Shown: in pieces, positions 1 to 9,117 of the stretch | Layout: every line of letters begins with the position of its first letter | How positions within the stretch are numbered: position 1 is the first letter of the stretch | Assembly: GCA_029864405.1 (NCBI GenBank) | Contig: JAOTTP010000018.1 | Coordinates: 1-44,805 of the forward strand | Origin: Nitrospirota bacterium | GTDB taxonomy: Bacteria > Nitrospirota > Nitrospiria > Nitrospirales > UBA8639 | Direction: 5' to 3' | DNA length: 44,805 nt | Program-made: the position numbers and the translations under genes | The notes under the pieces: model-generated | What the model saw: only the letters and a program-made list of their open reading frames with translations | Told to the model about the DNA's origin: nothing | The model's database searches: none

Positions 1-367
1 GGTGGGTGCTATGATCTGTTCTTTCAAACGCATTATAGCCAATCCTGGAAGGCGTTTCCGGCCTTTTCGTGTTGAGCACAAAATAAAATCACACTTATTT
101 GAGGACTAGCGCCCGCTTCCTCTTTTCCAAAGCACCTTCTTCACTCTTCACAACCTATCGGCTTCCGTCCACAACTCAACTTCCAAAGCTGGACAACTTG
201 TCCTGGTTGGACAAACACCTCCACCAACCGCTGGAAACATCCTGGCTCACAATTTTCCAAACTCACCTCTACGAACATTTGATAACTTGGCTCGCCAATT
301 CACTTTTTTCAGTCAAGGAAAGCTGCTCTTTCATCTTTCTTGGCAACTCTATCAGAGTCTTTAATCT
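1..367. other. Upstream intergenic stretch, no convincing gene
   Basis: I see no supportable gene here. A TTG-initiated 90-codon frame runs from 99 to 371 and overlaps the next ATG by four bases, but it has no ribosome binding site and a low-complexity Ser/Leu composition, so I do not call it. A small dyad AAGGC (49-53) / GCCTT (61-65) followed by a few T residues could be a weak terminator of a gene lying to the left of the window. Confidence 0.4.
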
Positions 368-3300
368 ATGAAGCGTTCGTATATTTTTTGCACACTTGTG
401 TTTCGAAACACTTGGCTAGGATGGGTTGCGTTCCGTTATCACATGTCAATGCTCTTTCACATGCAGCCCAGGCCTTTCCGTAAACCGGCTACTTTTCTGG
501 CATCCCTTTTTCTATCAAGGAAGGCCCTGACCTTTCCCCCTGCCCATCCTTGGGTGGGCGCGGAAAGCACCCCTGGCAATTCACAGCAGATTGATAAATG
601 GCGAAAACTTGGCCGCCTCGTTCAAAGCCTGCGCCCTCCATACCAAACCACGCATATTATCTTCCTTGCCACATTGACCATTTTGGGCTGGGGGATGTTT
701 GAACTGAACACTTCCTGGCTGCAATCCCATCTATTTCATGCACTCTCCGCTCAACTAACGTACCAGATAAAACCCGGGCCCTCCCCACTCACGGTGTTTC
801 CATCATCAGGCCCCTTGGACGAACGCCGCGGGTACACCCGACTCCCCGTTATCCTATCGAGGCTCGAGAAGAAAGGATTCGTCATTCAGGCGCAAGCCCA
901 TCCATCGACTGAACTCACGACCATCTCGGGTCTGGGGATTTCTCCCATCTACCGGGAAAAGGCTCAGGGCGGGTTACATATTATGGATAGTCATGGTCAG
1001 GTCCTGTTTCACCATGCAGACCCCAAGCGAGTATTTCCCAATTTTGAAGCGATTCCCCCTTTGTTGGTTCAAACCCTCCTGTTCATTGAAAATCGAGAAT
1101 TACTTGATCCCTGCTGTCCCTATGCCAATCCGGCACTGGAATGGGACCGGTTAGGGCAAGCATTCCTGACGCAAGGCATTCGGTTGGTGAAACACGACCA
1201 GAACGTTCCCGGAGGGAGCACGTTGGCCACGCAATTGGAGAAATTCCGGCATTCTCCCGGAGGCCAAACCTCCTCCCTTCTTGAAAAAGCCAAACAGGTG
1301 ACGGCTGCCAGTCTCCGGATTTATCACGACGACGTACGCACGCAAGAAGCTCAAAAACATTTGGTCGTGGATTATATGAATTCATTCCCGCTCGGCGCGT
1401 ATCCAGGTGCCGGGGAAATCCATGGATTCGGTGATGGATTATCCGCCTGGTTTCACATGGACATCAACAGGTTTGGCCAGATTCTGGCTGATTCTGACCC
1501 GGCGTCTTTGGAAAAAATGGCCCTGGCCGCTGCCACCTACAAAAAGGGAGTCAGCCTCCTCCTGGCTCTCAGGCGACCCTCCTATTACCTGACACATGTT
1601 GATGCCCTGAACGAGAAAACAAATACCTACCTTCGCCTCCTGACACACGCCGGCATTATTTCCCCTGCCTTACGAGACCTCGCACTTATTTATCCCTTGG
1701 TCTTTGCGCCAGCAACCTCAACAAATTCAAGTAACAGCTCCTTTCAGGATCAAAAAGCACCCAATTTCATCCGCGCCCATTTGCAAAATTTATTAGGGCT
1801 TCCAAGCCTGTATGCCTTGGACCATCTGGACGTCACCGTGGACACCACCCTGGACCGCGATCTCCAATTCCAAGCGACCACCCTCCTGCAACACCTGGCA
1901 GATCCCGCCTTCGTGACAGACTCAAACCTGACTCACCCTCATCTGCTTGCTCAAGGAAATCCGGAGGACATCATTTATAGCCTGACCCTTTATGAGCGAA
2001 CTTCTCACGGCAATCTCCTTCGAGTCCAGACCGACACCCTCAATCAACCATTGGATATGAATCAGGGATCAAAAATGGATTTGGGCTCGACTGCCAAACT
2101 TCGTACCTTGGTCACCTATCTAGAAGCCATTGAACAACTCCATCACGCGTACGCAGGGCAATCCCCTCAAAAGCTCTTGGAACTCAACCAGCAATCCATA
2201 GACCCCCTTAGCCGATGGGCATTAACCTATCTGCAAACTTCTTCTGACCAATCCCTCTCTGGGATATTGCAAGCCGCCCTTGATCGCCGGTATTCAGCGA
2301 GTCCGACCGAACGGTTTTGGACGGGAGGCGGGCTTCACACCTTTGCCAATTTCAACAGGGCCGACAACGGAAAACTGTTTACTGTCCGCGAAGCTTTTCA
2401 TCACTCCGTGAATTTGGTCTTTATCCGCTTAATGCGGGACCTCGTCCAGTACCACACTTTCGCCATTCCCGGATCGACCGCGATGGTCCTCAAAGACCCT
2501 CTCAACCCCATACGCCGGCAATATTTACAAAAATTCGCCCAACAGGAAGGTCGAGTCTTTCTTTATCGTTTCTACGACAAATACAAAGGACTGACGCCGG
2601 AAGAAGCCTGGCAGCTGGTCCTTTCCCAGGCACGGCTCACACCGCTCCGACTGGCTGTCCTCCTGCGCTCGATCGAACCTGAGAAGGATGTCCAGGCCAT
2701 CATCACATCTCTGCGACAGGCATTTCCAACCATCAAGCTCTCCTCCGAACAAGCCAACCGGCTTTTCACTCAGACTGATCCCCGCGTGCTCAGCCTTGCT
2801 GATCGAGGCTATGTGGCCCGCATCCATCCACTTGAATTGTGGACGGTTGCATTCCTCCGGCAACACCCCAATACCCGCAAATCCGAACTCGCCAAAGCCA
2901 GTGAGCAGGAGTTGGTGGAGGTGTACGCCTGGTTATTTAAGACCCATCGAAAAGCGGCACAGGATAGTCGGATTCGACTTATTCTGGAACAAGAGGCATT
3001 CATGGAAATCCACAAAGCCTGGAAACGGGTCGGATATCCCTTTGCAACGTTAGTCCCGTCGTTAGCCACCGCAATTGGCAGCTCCGCCGACCGCCCGGCG
3101 GCTTTGACCGAACTCATGGGTATTCTGGTCAACGAGGGAAGAAAAATCCCCACGGTGACGATTCGGCAACTGCACTTTGCGGAAGGAACCCCGTTTGAAA
3201 CACTTGTCGCACCTCAAGAACCAGACCGGGAACAAATTTTGAATCCGCTGGTCGCTCAGATTCTCCGTCAGGAACTTATCGAAGTGGTGGAACATGGAAC

Positions 3301-3643
3301 AGCTATCGGTGCGAAAGGCGCCTTGCCACCCACAGAGGGTATAACCATCTCGATCGGTGGGAAAACCGGAACCGGGGATCATCGCCAAAAAGTGTATGAG
3401 CCAGGCTATCGATTAATTAAATCCCGCCCGATCGCCCGAACAGCCACATTTGTGTTTCTCATCGACAATCGCTTTTTTGGAACCATTACCGCCCAGGTAT
3501 CAGGTCCGCAATCGGGCGACTTCAGCTTCACGAGCAGCTTACCCGTCCGCATCTTTCGCTTATTCGCACCCCATCTCCACGCGTATGTCATGCCTCACTC
3601 CTTAGAGGCCGAAGTAGCCCAACCCTTTCAACCACGGAGTTGA
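368..3643 (+). CDS. Class A penicillin-binding protein (GT51 transglycosylase / transpeptidase)
   Basis: This is a bifunctional peptidoglycan synthase that polymerises lipid II and cross-links stem peptides, acting from the inner membrane into the periplasm. A single membrane helix lies near residues 94-113. The GT51 domain shows a variant first motif FIENRELLDP with the presumed catalytic Glu241, then GGSTLATQLEKF, then a YMNSFPLG segment. The transpeptidase has SxxK at Ser574-Lys577 (STAK), SxN at Ser680 (SVN) and KTGT at Lys999. At 1091 residues it is longer than typical PBP1 proteins, and the spacing is stretched: about 106 residues from SxxK to SxN and about 319 from SxN to KTG. The first 90 residues before the helix are poorly conserved-looking and no clear ribosome binding site precedes 368, so an internal ATG (443, 449 or 461) may be the true start. 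Three L,D-transpeptidase genes follow within 10 kb. Family assignment is firm; the exact subclass is not. Confidence 0.9.
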   Translation: MKRSYIFCTLVFRNTWLGWVAFRYHMSMLFHMQPRPFRKPATFLASLFLSRKALTFPPAHPWVGAESTPGNSQQIDKWRKLGRLVQSLRPPYQTTHIIFLATLTILGWGMFELNTSWLQSHLFHALSAQLTYQIKPGPSPLTVFPSSGPLDERRGYTRLPVILSRLEKKGFVIQAQAHPSTELTTISGLGISPIYREKAQGGLHIMDSHGQVLFHHADPKRVFPNFEAIPPLLVQTLLFIENRELLDPCCPYANPALEWDRLGQAFLTQGIRLVKHDQNVPGGSTLATQLEKFRHSPGGQTSSLLEKAKQVTAASLRIYHDDVRTQEAQKHLVVDYMNSFPLGAYPGAGEIHGFGDGLSAWFHMDINRFGQILADSDPASLEKMALAAATYKKGVSLLLALRRPSYYLTHVDALNEKTNTYLRLLTHAGIISPALRDLALIYPLVFAPATSTNSSNSSFQDQKAPNFIRAHLQNLLGLPSLYALDHLDVTVDTTLDRDLQFQATTLLQHLADPAFVTDSNLTHPHLLAQGNPEDIIYSLTLYERTSHGNLLRVQTDTLNQPLDMNQGSKMDLGSTAKLRTLVTYLEAIEQLHHAYAGQSPQKLLELNQQSIDPLSRWALTYLQTSSDQSLSGILQAALDRRYSASPTERFWTGGGLHTFANFNRADNGKLFTVREAFHHSVNLVFIRLMRDLVQYHTFAIPGSTAMVLKDPLNPIRRQYLQKFAQQEGRVFLYRFYDKYKGLTPEEAWQLVLSQARLTPLRLAVLLRSIEPEKDVQAIITSLRQAFPTIKLSSEQANRLFTQTDPRVLSLADRGYVARIHPLELWTVAFLRQHPNTRKSELAKASEQELVEVYAWLFKTHRKAAQDSRIRLILEQEAFMEIHKAWKRVGYPFATLVPSLATAIGSSADRPAALTELMGILVNEGRKIPTVTIRQLHFAEGTPFETLVAPQEPDREQILNPLVAQILRQELIEVVEHGTAIGAKGALPPTEGITISIGGKTGTGDHRQKVYEPGYRLIKSRPIARTATFVFLIDNRFFGTITAQVSGPQSGDFSFTSSLPVRIFRLFAPHLHAYVMPHSLEAEVAQPFQPRS

Positions 3644-4307
3644 TCATTCTGGCCGTCATCGTGATTTTAGGCTGAACTTAATTCCTGCCTATGCCTCCCT
3701 TTTCCTTCTTCCCTTGGAGTTTTATGGGAAAGATAAGATCTTCGTTTCAATAAGGCTTGCCTTGAGTGTGAGTCCAACGAGCCGCTTCTTCGGTACGTTG
3801 GATCTCCCTAAACCAATGTCACACCGATCACAAAGCTTTTGTGCGTCCTAGCAAATATTTGGTGCTTCGTTTACTTACTTCTTTAGAGAAATTCACGGAC
3901 AAAGTTTCTTTACTCAGACATGATGTCCATGGGTACTCACACATTGTTCAGCCTTTTTCCTGATTTTTCGTTCAAAAACTGGTATTTTTGCTGCTCATAC
4001 TTCTCATACTCGTCTTTTCTGGTCACAATCTTTTGGCATCTTCTTTGCTCATTGAATTATGTGCTTGAAGAAAAAGCCGCTCAGGAAACAGGAAGTGAAC
4101 GAAAGAACTCACGCCCCTCGTATCTGAAATGTCTTACCCAAGCATTCCGCGGATAAACCAACGCTGTACTTTTCAAACAAGGCAGTGGGATTCGTAAACG
4201 AAGGGAGGGAATTCGCCCCCTTGGCCAACCGTGGGCCGAGCTCATACAACCATAACCAACGGGGAGAGAATGTTCTCTCTCAATCATGAAGGAGGAAATT
4301 GACAAAC
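3644..4307. other. Long intergenic leader before lipoprotein gene
   Basis: No gene is supportable in these 660 bases; a 78-codon frame at 3920-4156 lacks a ribosome binding site and any recognisable composition. A perfect dyad GAGAGAA (4264-4270) TG TTCTCTC (4273-4279) sits just before the Shine-Dalgarno of the next gene and could be an operator or a short leader hairpin. A near-palindrome CACAAAGCTTTTGTG lies around 3830-3845. Confidence 0.35.
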
Positions 4308-4925
4308 ATGGGAACCGTGATTCAATCATTTAAAACGGGTGCTCTCGTATTGCTATTCGGCACCATGCTCATGGCCTGTGCTGAAAAACCGATCCAAGGG
4401 TCGGACGCGGCCTTGCAGGCCCTTCAGGCTGCGAAGCAAGCCGGTGCAACGGAATATGCTCCTGAAGCATTACGCGTGGCTGAAGACGAGTATCAAAAAG
4501 CGCAGGAAGAAATCGGGGTGCAAGACAACACCTTTATGTTGACGCGCAATTATGATGCAGCCAATGCCCTCTTAACGAAGGTCGCGGGGGATGCGGAGAA
4601 AGCCAAAATCGCCGCCATCGCGAACAAGCAACAGGCGAAATCCGAAGCGGAAGGGTCTGTAGTTTTAGCCAAAACTTCCTTAGAGGAAGCCAAGAATCAG
4701 TTGGCCCAGGCGCCAACCGGCAAGGGGACTCAGGCTGACCTGCAAGCCTTACGGGGCGACCTGCAAGCCGCCGAAGCCACGTTGGGGGAAATTGATGCCA
4801 TTATGGCTAAGGAAGACTTTTTAGGCGTGAAGGCGAAAGCCGAATCCGTTCAAACCTTAGCCACACGCGTCAATGAACAGGTCGCGCAGGCTATTCTGAA
4901 GACCGGCAAACACAAGAAGGCCTAA
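4308..4925 (+). CDS. DUF4398-like lipoprotein, copy 1
   Basis: This is a predicted outer-membrane or periplasmic lipoprotein of 205 residues. The signal peptide ends in a lipobox (LMAC) with the lipidated Cys at residue 24. The mature part is Ala/Glu/Lys-rich, strongly helical and probably coiled-coil, resembling the DUF4398 family. The ATG at 4308 is chosen over an in-frame TTG at 4299 because AAGGAGG (4289-4295) lies only 3 bases from the TTG. The choice also gives exactly the same length and Cys position as the paralogue at 10638. The next gene starts 3 bases after the stop, so the pair is an operon with an L,D-transpeptidase. A role as envelope scaffold or partner of that enzyme is inferred from the repeated pairing; no activity is predicted. 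Confidence 0.82.
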   Translation: MGTVIQSFKTGALVLLFGTMLMACAEKPIQGSDAALQALQAAKQAGATEYAPEALRVAEDEYQKAQEEIGVQDNTFMLTRNYDAANALLTKVAGDAEKAKIAAIANKQQAKSEAEGSVVLAKTSLEEAKNQLAQAPTGKGTQADLQALRGDLQAAEATLGEIDAIMAKEDFLGVKAKAESVQTLATRVNEQVAQAILKTGKHKKA

Positions 4926-4928
4926 CAC

Positions 4929-6137
4929 ATGCAATGGTGGGGCTCTGGTTGGCACCCAGCCAAACGACCGGCAATTTGGCTAACGACTGGAGCCCTCATC
5001 ATTCTTTCTTCCCTTTTTGTGGCCTGGTGGAACGCAGACCGTCTTCCCCCTCTCTTCCCACCCCAACTGGAATCGCTCGACCGCCAGGCTTGGACCCACG
5101 GAGCAGAAGCCTTTTCTCTGGAAAGGTATACCGCATTTCATCAAGACATCACCGATCTTCGAACCCAATGGCGAAGAGAACAATCCCGCTGGTGGCCAAC
5201 CGCCGACACCCAGACGCTTCAGACAACATACCAGCGGTTGCTGCATGAAGGCACGGACCTTCTTGAAGCTTCCAAGCACCAAAAATCCACTCGACACCAA
5301 CAACTGACGACCGCCTTGGAATCGGAACGTCGACAAGTCAACCGTTTACGCGCGCTCATAGGAATTTTTGATGTTCGACGAAACTTACGGGCACTCTCGG
5401 TGACGGAGGGGTTGTTGAACCAGGCAGCCTCTCGATTCAAGCAAGACCGCGACGATCAAGCCCGGATTCTTCTTCTGCAGGCCAGAGAATCGCTTTTACC
5501 TGTCGAGTCTCAAGCCATGGCCCAAATGAAACGGTATGGAGCCGCATCACAACTTGCCAAGTGGAACCATTGGGTGGCCAGCACCCTGAAATGGTCCTCA
5601 ACGACCGGCGGAACGGCAATGATTGTCCTCAAGGCCTCCGGCCAACTCGTGCTGTATCAGCATGGAAAACCTCTGCGCCGTTTTCCCATTGAACTCGGCT
5701 TTTCCGGACTCCAGGAAAAGATACAGGAAGGCGATGGCGCGACACCGGAGGGCCAGTTTCGCATCCTCCAAAAGAAAGAGGCAGGAGCCACAAAATTTCA
5801 TAAAGCCCTCTTACTCAATTATCCGACCAGCGAGCATCGTCGACGTTTTCAGGAAGCCAAGGTTCGGGGAGTCGTGGCCGCGCACCGCGCTATCGGTGGC
5901 CTTATTGAAATCCATGGTCAACAACCAAATGGGAACAACACCACCAATGGCTGCATTGCCTTGGACAATGCGGATATGGATGTCGTCTTTTATCTCGCCA
6001 AAGAAGGGACGCCGGTGACCGTCGTCGGAGCCCTCCAATCAGACAATTGGATCGTGAAAGCTCTTCACGACATCACTGAACATACCCGCCACAGAATAGC
6101 ACTCCCGGCAGAGTCCGGTTCTGTCAGACACCCGTAA
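4929..6137 (+). CDS. L,D-transpeptidase (YkuD domain), copy 1
   Basis: This 402-residue protein has an N-terminal membrane helix or uncleaved signal (about residues 15-35), a helical region of about 180 residues, and a C-terminal YkuD catalytic domain (about 230-375). The catalytic signature is seen as IEIHG followed by TTNGCIAL, giving nucleophile Cys342. YkuD enzymes form 3-3 cross-links in peptidoglycan or attach lipoproteins to it in the periplasm. The gene begins 3 bases after the lipoprotein gene, so the two are almost certainly co-transcribed. The paralogue at 11252 shares the whole architecture, including LDR(Q/K)AW near the start of the helical part and EGDGATPEGQF in the catalytic domain. 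Whether it cross-links peptidoglycan or anchors a protein cannot be read from sequence. Confidence 0.9.
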   Translation: MQWWGSGWHPAKRPAIWLTTGALIILSSLFVAWWNADRLPPLFPPQLESLDRQAWTHGAEAFSLERYTAFHQDITDLRTQWRREQSRWWPTADTQTLQTTYQRLLHEGTDLLEASKHQKSTRHQQLTTALESERRQVNRLRALIGIFDVRRNLRALSVTEGLLNQAASRFKQDRDDQARILLLQARESLLPVESQAMAQMKRYGAASQLAKWNHWVASTLKWSSTTGGTAMIVLKASGQLVLYQHGKPLRRFPIELGFSGLQEKIQEGDGATPEGQFRILQKKEAGATKFHKALLLNYPTSEHRRRFQEAKVRGVVAAHRAIGGLIEIHGQQPNGNNTTNGCIALDNADMDVVFYLAKEGTPVTVVGALQSDNWIVKALHDITEHTRHRIALPAESGSVRHP

Positions 6138-6191
6138 GGTCGTTCAGCGGAGAACGCAATGAATTGATGGATTCAATGGGAAAGCTTCGGC

Positions 6192-6695
6192 TTACCGCTG
6201 CACCCGCCGCATCAACATCTGCGGTTCAACCAGCACCACGTCCTGTAGAGCGCGCAGCTTTGCGAACCCATTGAGCGCTGTGGCAATATTTCCATCTATA
6301 CTCTGAAGCCACGCGGCATGAGGAGCATAGGAGAGGGGTTCACTAATAAAAAATCCGCACGCTTTCAATTCTGAACGCCGTTCCTCGACGGGGACTTGTT
6401 CCGGGAAACGAATAAACACACGACCGGACGGCACTCCCTGCGGACCATTCGGCCCAAGACGGTAAACCGGCGTAAGGGCGAGATCGGAAGGAAGGGCTGA
6501 TATAATAGAGACCTCACCTCGGCACACATTGATAACCGGATCCTCAAAAGAGTACAACACCGCTGAGGTCAAAGCAGGAGGCACTGCCCCATGAACCGCG
6601 AAGCAGTCAAGTTCACGAACATAGACACGGGTTATGCCTTCGGCTTCCACCGTCATCCTTAGAGGAAAGTGAGAAAACAGATCGTTTAGGACCAT
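6192..6695 (-). CDS. Free-standing protease-prodomain-like protein
   Basis: A 167-residue protein transcribed divergently from the subtilisin-like gene at 6766. Its C-terminal half aligns by eye with the prodomain of that protease. Here it reads SGRVFIRFPEQVPVEERRSE and ends VLVEPQMLMR; the protease has TENLFVKFDDDLAESTCRKI and ends VELCHPELVR. Intervening lengths are nearly equal. It has no catalytic domain and no clear signal peptide. In subtilisin-like enzymes prodomains act as folding chaperones and inhibitors, so a trans-acting inhibitor or chaperone is a reasonable inference. The frame stays open to 6767, overlapping the start of the protease gene, so an internal ATG at 6695 is used; 6656 is an alternative. 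Neither has a strong ribosome binding site. Confidence 0.6.
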   Translation of the reverse strand: MVLNDLFSHFPLRMTVEAEGITRVYVRELDCFAVHGAVPPALTSAVLYSFEDPVINVCRGEVSIISALPSDLALTPVYRLGPNGPQGVPSGRVFIRFPEQVPVEERRSELKACGFFISEPLSYAPHAAWLQSIDGNIATALNGFAKLRALQDVVLVEPQMLMRRVQR

Positions 6696-6765
6696 TATCC
6701 ATTCTACGAAGGAATGCGAAGCAATTCCAAGCGCGATCGCATTCTCCAACAGGAGGAAGACACCC

Positions 6766-8733
6766 ATGCTGTCATTTCGTTATGGAGGACGAAAGGGAAA
6801 ATCGTTTTCGTTGAAAACCGGTGAAGACCTTGTCGTTGTGCGGACACAGAGTCGTCGCCCCTTGGATGCAGCCGCCCAATCGCCCAAAGCCCGACAAGCC
6901 TTGAGCGATCTCGAGCCGGTACACCGGTTTCAACATGCCGGCGTGGAAATCTTTCGGTATCGCCCAGACGTCCGACGCGCCAGTGCGCGGGGAGCCATCC
7001 GCACCACCTTGAAAGCTGAAAAGGACGTTCAATTTGCCGGACACGTCCTCATAGATCCTCAATCAAAAAAACCCGTGCTCTATACGGAAAATCTCTTCGT
7101 CAAATTTGATGATGACCTGGCCGAATCCACCTGTCGCAAGATCGTAAGAGCGTCTGGCCTCGGAATCAAACGAGTACTAGAATATGCGCGCAATACCTTT
7201 TTCGTCGAAGCCCCCGAAGGCACGGGCCAGGAGGTATTTGCCATGGCCGAAAATCTCTTTCGGCAGAAAGATGTAGAGCTGTGTCATCCAGAACTCGTCA
7301 GGCAAATGGGATGGCGCACAGCGTTTCCTCAACAATGGCACCTGAAAAAGACCACGATTAATGGAACGGTCTATGATGCCCATGCCAACGTGGAAGCCGC
7401 CTGGGCACTCAGTGAGGGGGAAAACATCACGATCGCGATCATCGATGACGGGGTTGATCTGGATCACGAGGAATTCGTTGGTTCAGGAAAAATGATCGCC
7501 CCTCGCGACGTGACACGCGCCAACAACGATCCTCGGCCCGGTAGCCGCGATAATCATGGAACCGCCTGTGCAGGCGTCGCCACGGGCAATGGGTTTCATG
7601 GAGCCTCCGGTGTCGCTCCCAAAGCCCGATTAATGCCCATCCGTTACGCATCCCCATTAGGCTCGCAGGCCGAGGCCGATGCATTTATCTGGGCAGCGCA
7701 ACACGGGGCGGATGTTATTTCCTGTAGCTGGGGGCCGGAGGATGGCGCCTGGTGGGATCCACGCGATCCCCTTCATCACACCGTCGTTCCCCTCACGGAT
7801 GCCCCCCGCCTTGCCATTGACTGGGCCATAACCCATGGACGCAACGGGAAAGGATGCGTGATCACCTGGGCCGCCGGCAACGGTAACGAAAGTGTCGATA
7901 ACGACGGATACGCCAGTTATGAAAAAGTCATTGCTGTGGCCGCCAGCCACGCCAAAGGGAAGAAGAGCGCCTATAGCGATTTTGGCAAGGCCATTTGGTG
8001 CACCTTTCCCAGCAACGACACCGTACTTCCCATACCAGGAATCTGGACCACCGATCGCTCAGGATCAGCCGGATACAATCCCGGGCAGGTCAGTCGAGGC
8101 GATGCGGCAGGCAATTATGTGAACGACTTTGGCGGCACGTCAAGCGCGTGTCCCGGTGTCGCAGGGGTCACTGCCCTCATTCTGTCTCGCAACCCGTCCC
8201 TGCGATGGGATGAGGTCAAAGATCTGCTCAAGCGCTCATGCGATCAGATCGATCCCACCGCCGGCAAATATGATACAAACGGGCATAGCACCCTCTATGG
8301 CTATGGACGGGTCAATGCCAATCGCGCGGTAGAATTGGCTGCACCGGCCGTTCAAACTCCAACCACCGTTCATACCTCTGCCGCCATCGTTCCCATTCGC
8401 GATCTTAAGACCTCACGACTCTCTGTCCAAGTGGCAGAAACCACCCTGCTCACCTCCGTCAAGATCGGAGTGGATATTGAACATACCTACATCGGAGATC
8501 TGATCATCAAAGTGATACCACCTAAATCGACAGGCGTATCGTCCATTCTGCTCCACAATCGAACCGGAGGAGGCACAGACAATCTCCATACCACCTATGA
8601 TGTCACCACATCACCGGATCTGATGGCGCTGGTAGGCAAAAATCCCAAGGGGAAATGGTCATTGACGGTTCAGGACAAAGAGAAGCTCGATACCGGGCGC
8701 ATCTTACAATTCTCGGTGACCCTGGTTTTCTGA
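6766..8733 (+). CDS. S8 subtilisin-like serine protease with C-terminal P-domain
   Basis: This is a 655-residue subtilase. Residues 1-180 are a prodomain-like region with no evident signal peptide. The catalytic domain follows, with Asp227 (IAIIDDGVD), His264 (DNHGTACAG) and Ser459 (GGTSSACPG). The last 120 residues form a beta-rich module resembling the proprotein-convertase P-domain (HTYIGDLIIKV and GKWSLTVQD). AGGAGG at 6751-6756 fixes the start. P-domains stabilise kexin-like proteases and are common in secreted bacterial subtilases, yet no export signal is visible here, so location is uncertain. The divergent neighbour looks like a second copy of the prodomain. A hairpin without a U-tract follows at 8753-8782. 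Confidence 0.9.
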   Translation: MLSFRYGGRKGKSFSLKTGEDLVVVRTQSRRPLDAAAQSPKARQALSDLEPVHRFQHAGVEIFRYRPDVRRASARGAIRTTLKAEKDVQFAGHVLIDPQSKKPVLYTENLFVKFDDDLAESTCRKIVRASGLGIKRVLEYARNTFFVEAPEGTGQEVFAMAENLFRQKDVELCHPELVRQMGWRTAFPQQWHLKKTTINGTVYDAHANVEAAWALSEGENITIAIIDDGVDLDHEEFVGSGKMIAPRDVTRANNDPRPGSRDNHGTACAGVATGNGFHGASGVAPKARLMPIRYASPLGSQAEADAFIWAAQHGADVISCSWGPEDGAWWDPRDPLHHTVVPLTDAPRLAIDWAITHGRNGKGCVITWAAGNGNESVDNDGYASYEKVIAVAASHAKGKKSAYSDFGKAIWCTFPSNDTVLPIPGIWTTDRSGSAGYNPGQVSRGDAAGNYVNDFGGTSSACPGVAGVTALILSRNPSLRWDEVKDLLKRSCDQIDPTAGKYDTNGHSTLYGYGRVNANRAVELAAPAVQTPTTVHTSAAIVPIRDLKTSRLSVQVAETTLLTSVKIGVDIEHTYIGDLIIKVIPPKSTGVSSILLHNRTGGGTDNLHTTYDVTTSPDLMALVGKNPKGKWSLTVQDKEKLDTGRILQFSVTLVF

Positions 8734-8752
8734 CACAGGTTATCCGCTAAGA

Positions 8753-8782
8753 ACCAGGGAGGGTGTATTGATCCTCCCTGGT
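8753..8782 (+). terminator. Hairpin after protease gene
   Basis: Perfect 10-bp stem ACCAGGGAGG (8753-8762) / CCTCCCTGGT (8773-8782) with a 10-base loop, 20 bases after the protease stop codon. No T-run follows, so it may be a transcript-end stabiliser or a weak terminator rather than a classical intrinsic terminator. Confidence 0.5.
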
Positions 8783-9117
8783 GCCACTGGGGCACAGACA
8801 TCTCGGGATCGATCACCGCCTGTTTTACTAGCCATAGAAGACATAGACCAAGTGGCCATGCCCCAAGACGAATCCAGTTCCCCCCAACTTGTATGAGAAG
8901 GCGCTGGGTGATCGACAACGCCAAGGTTCTTCGAGATTCCGTCACGGAGAAAATCATGTCCCCAGCAAACCGGCAAACAGAAGGCCTCAGCTTTTCCTTC
9001 AACCACGATTTCTTCTACAATTCACATTCCGGCTCACCACCCGAGAAGATCACGGCCGGGCAATGACGGATATTGACGCAATCCATTTAACCGATTGTTC
9101 CTCTAACATATTTTCTC
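8783..9117. other. Intergenic stretch, no gene seen
   Basis: I find no convincing coding frame, promoter or repeat here. A 111-codon frame starting at 8889 overlaps the following gene in another frame and has no recognisable content. Confidence 0.4.

Noticed and set aside
99-371. 90-codon frame overlapping the PBP start
   Set aside because: TTG start, no ribosome binding site, low-complexity composition and no recognisable domain; the four-base overlap alone is not enough.
3920-4156. 78-codon frame in the long intergenic leader
   Set aside because: No ribosome binding site, Phe/Ser-rich composition typical of non-coding AT-rich DNA.
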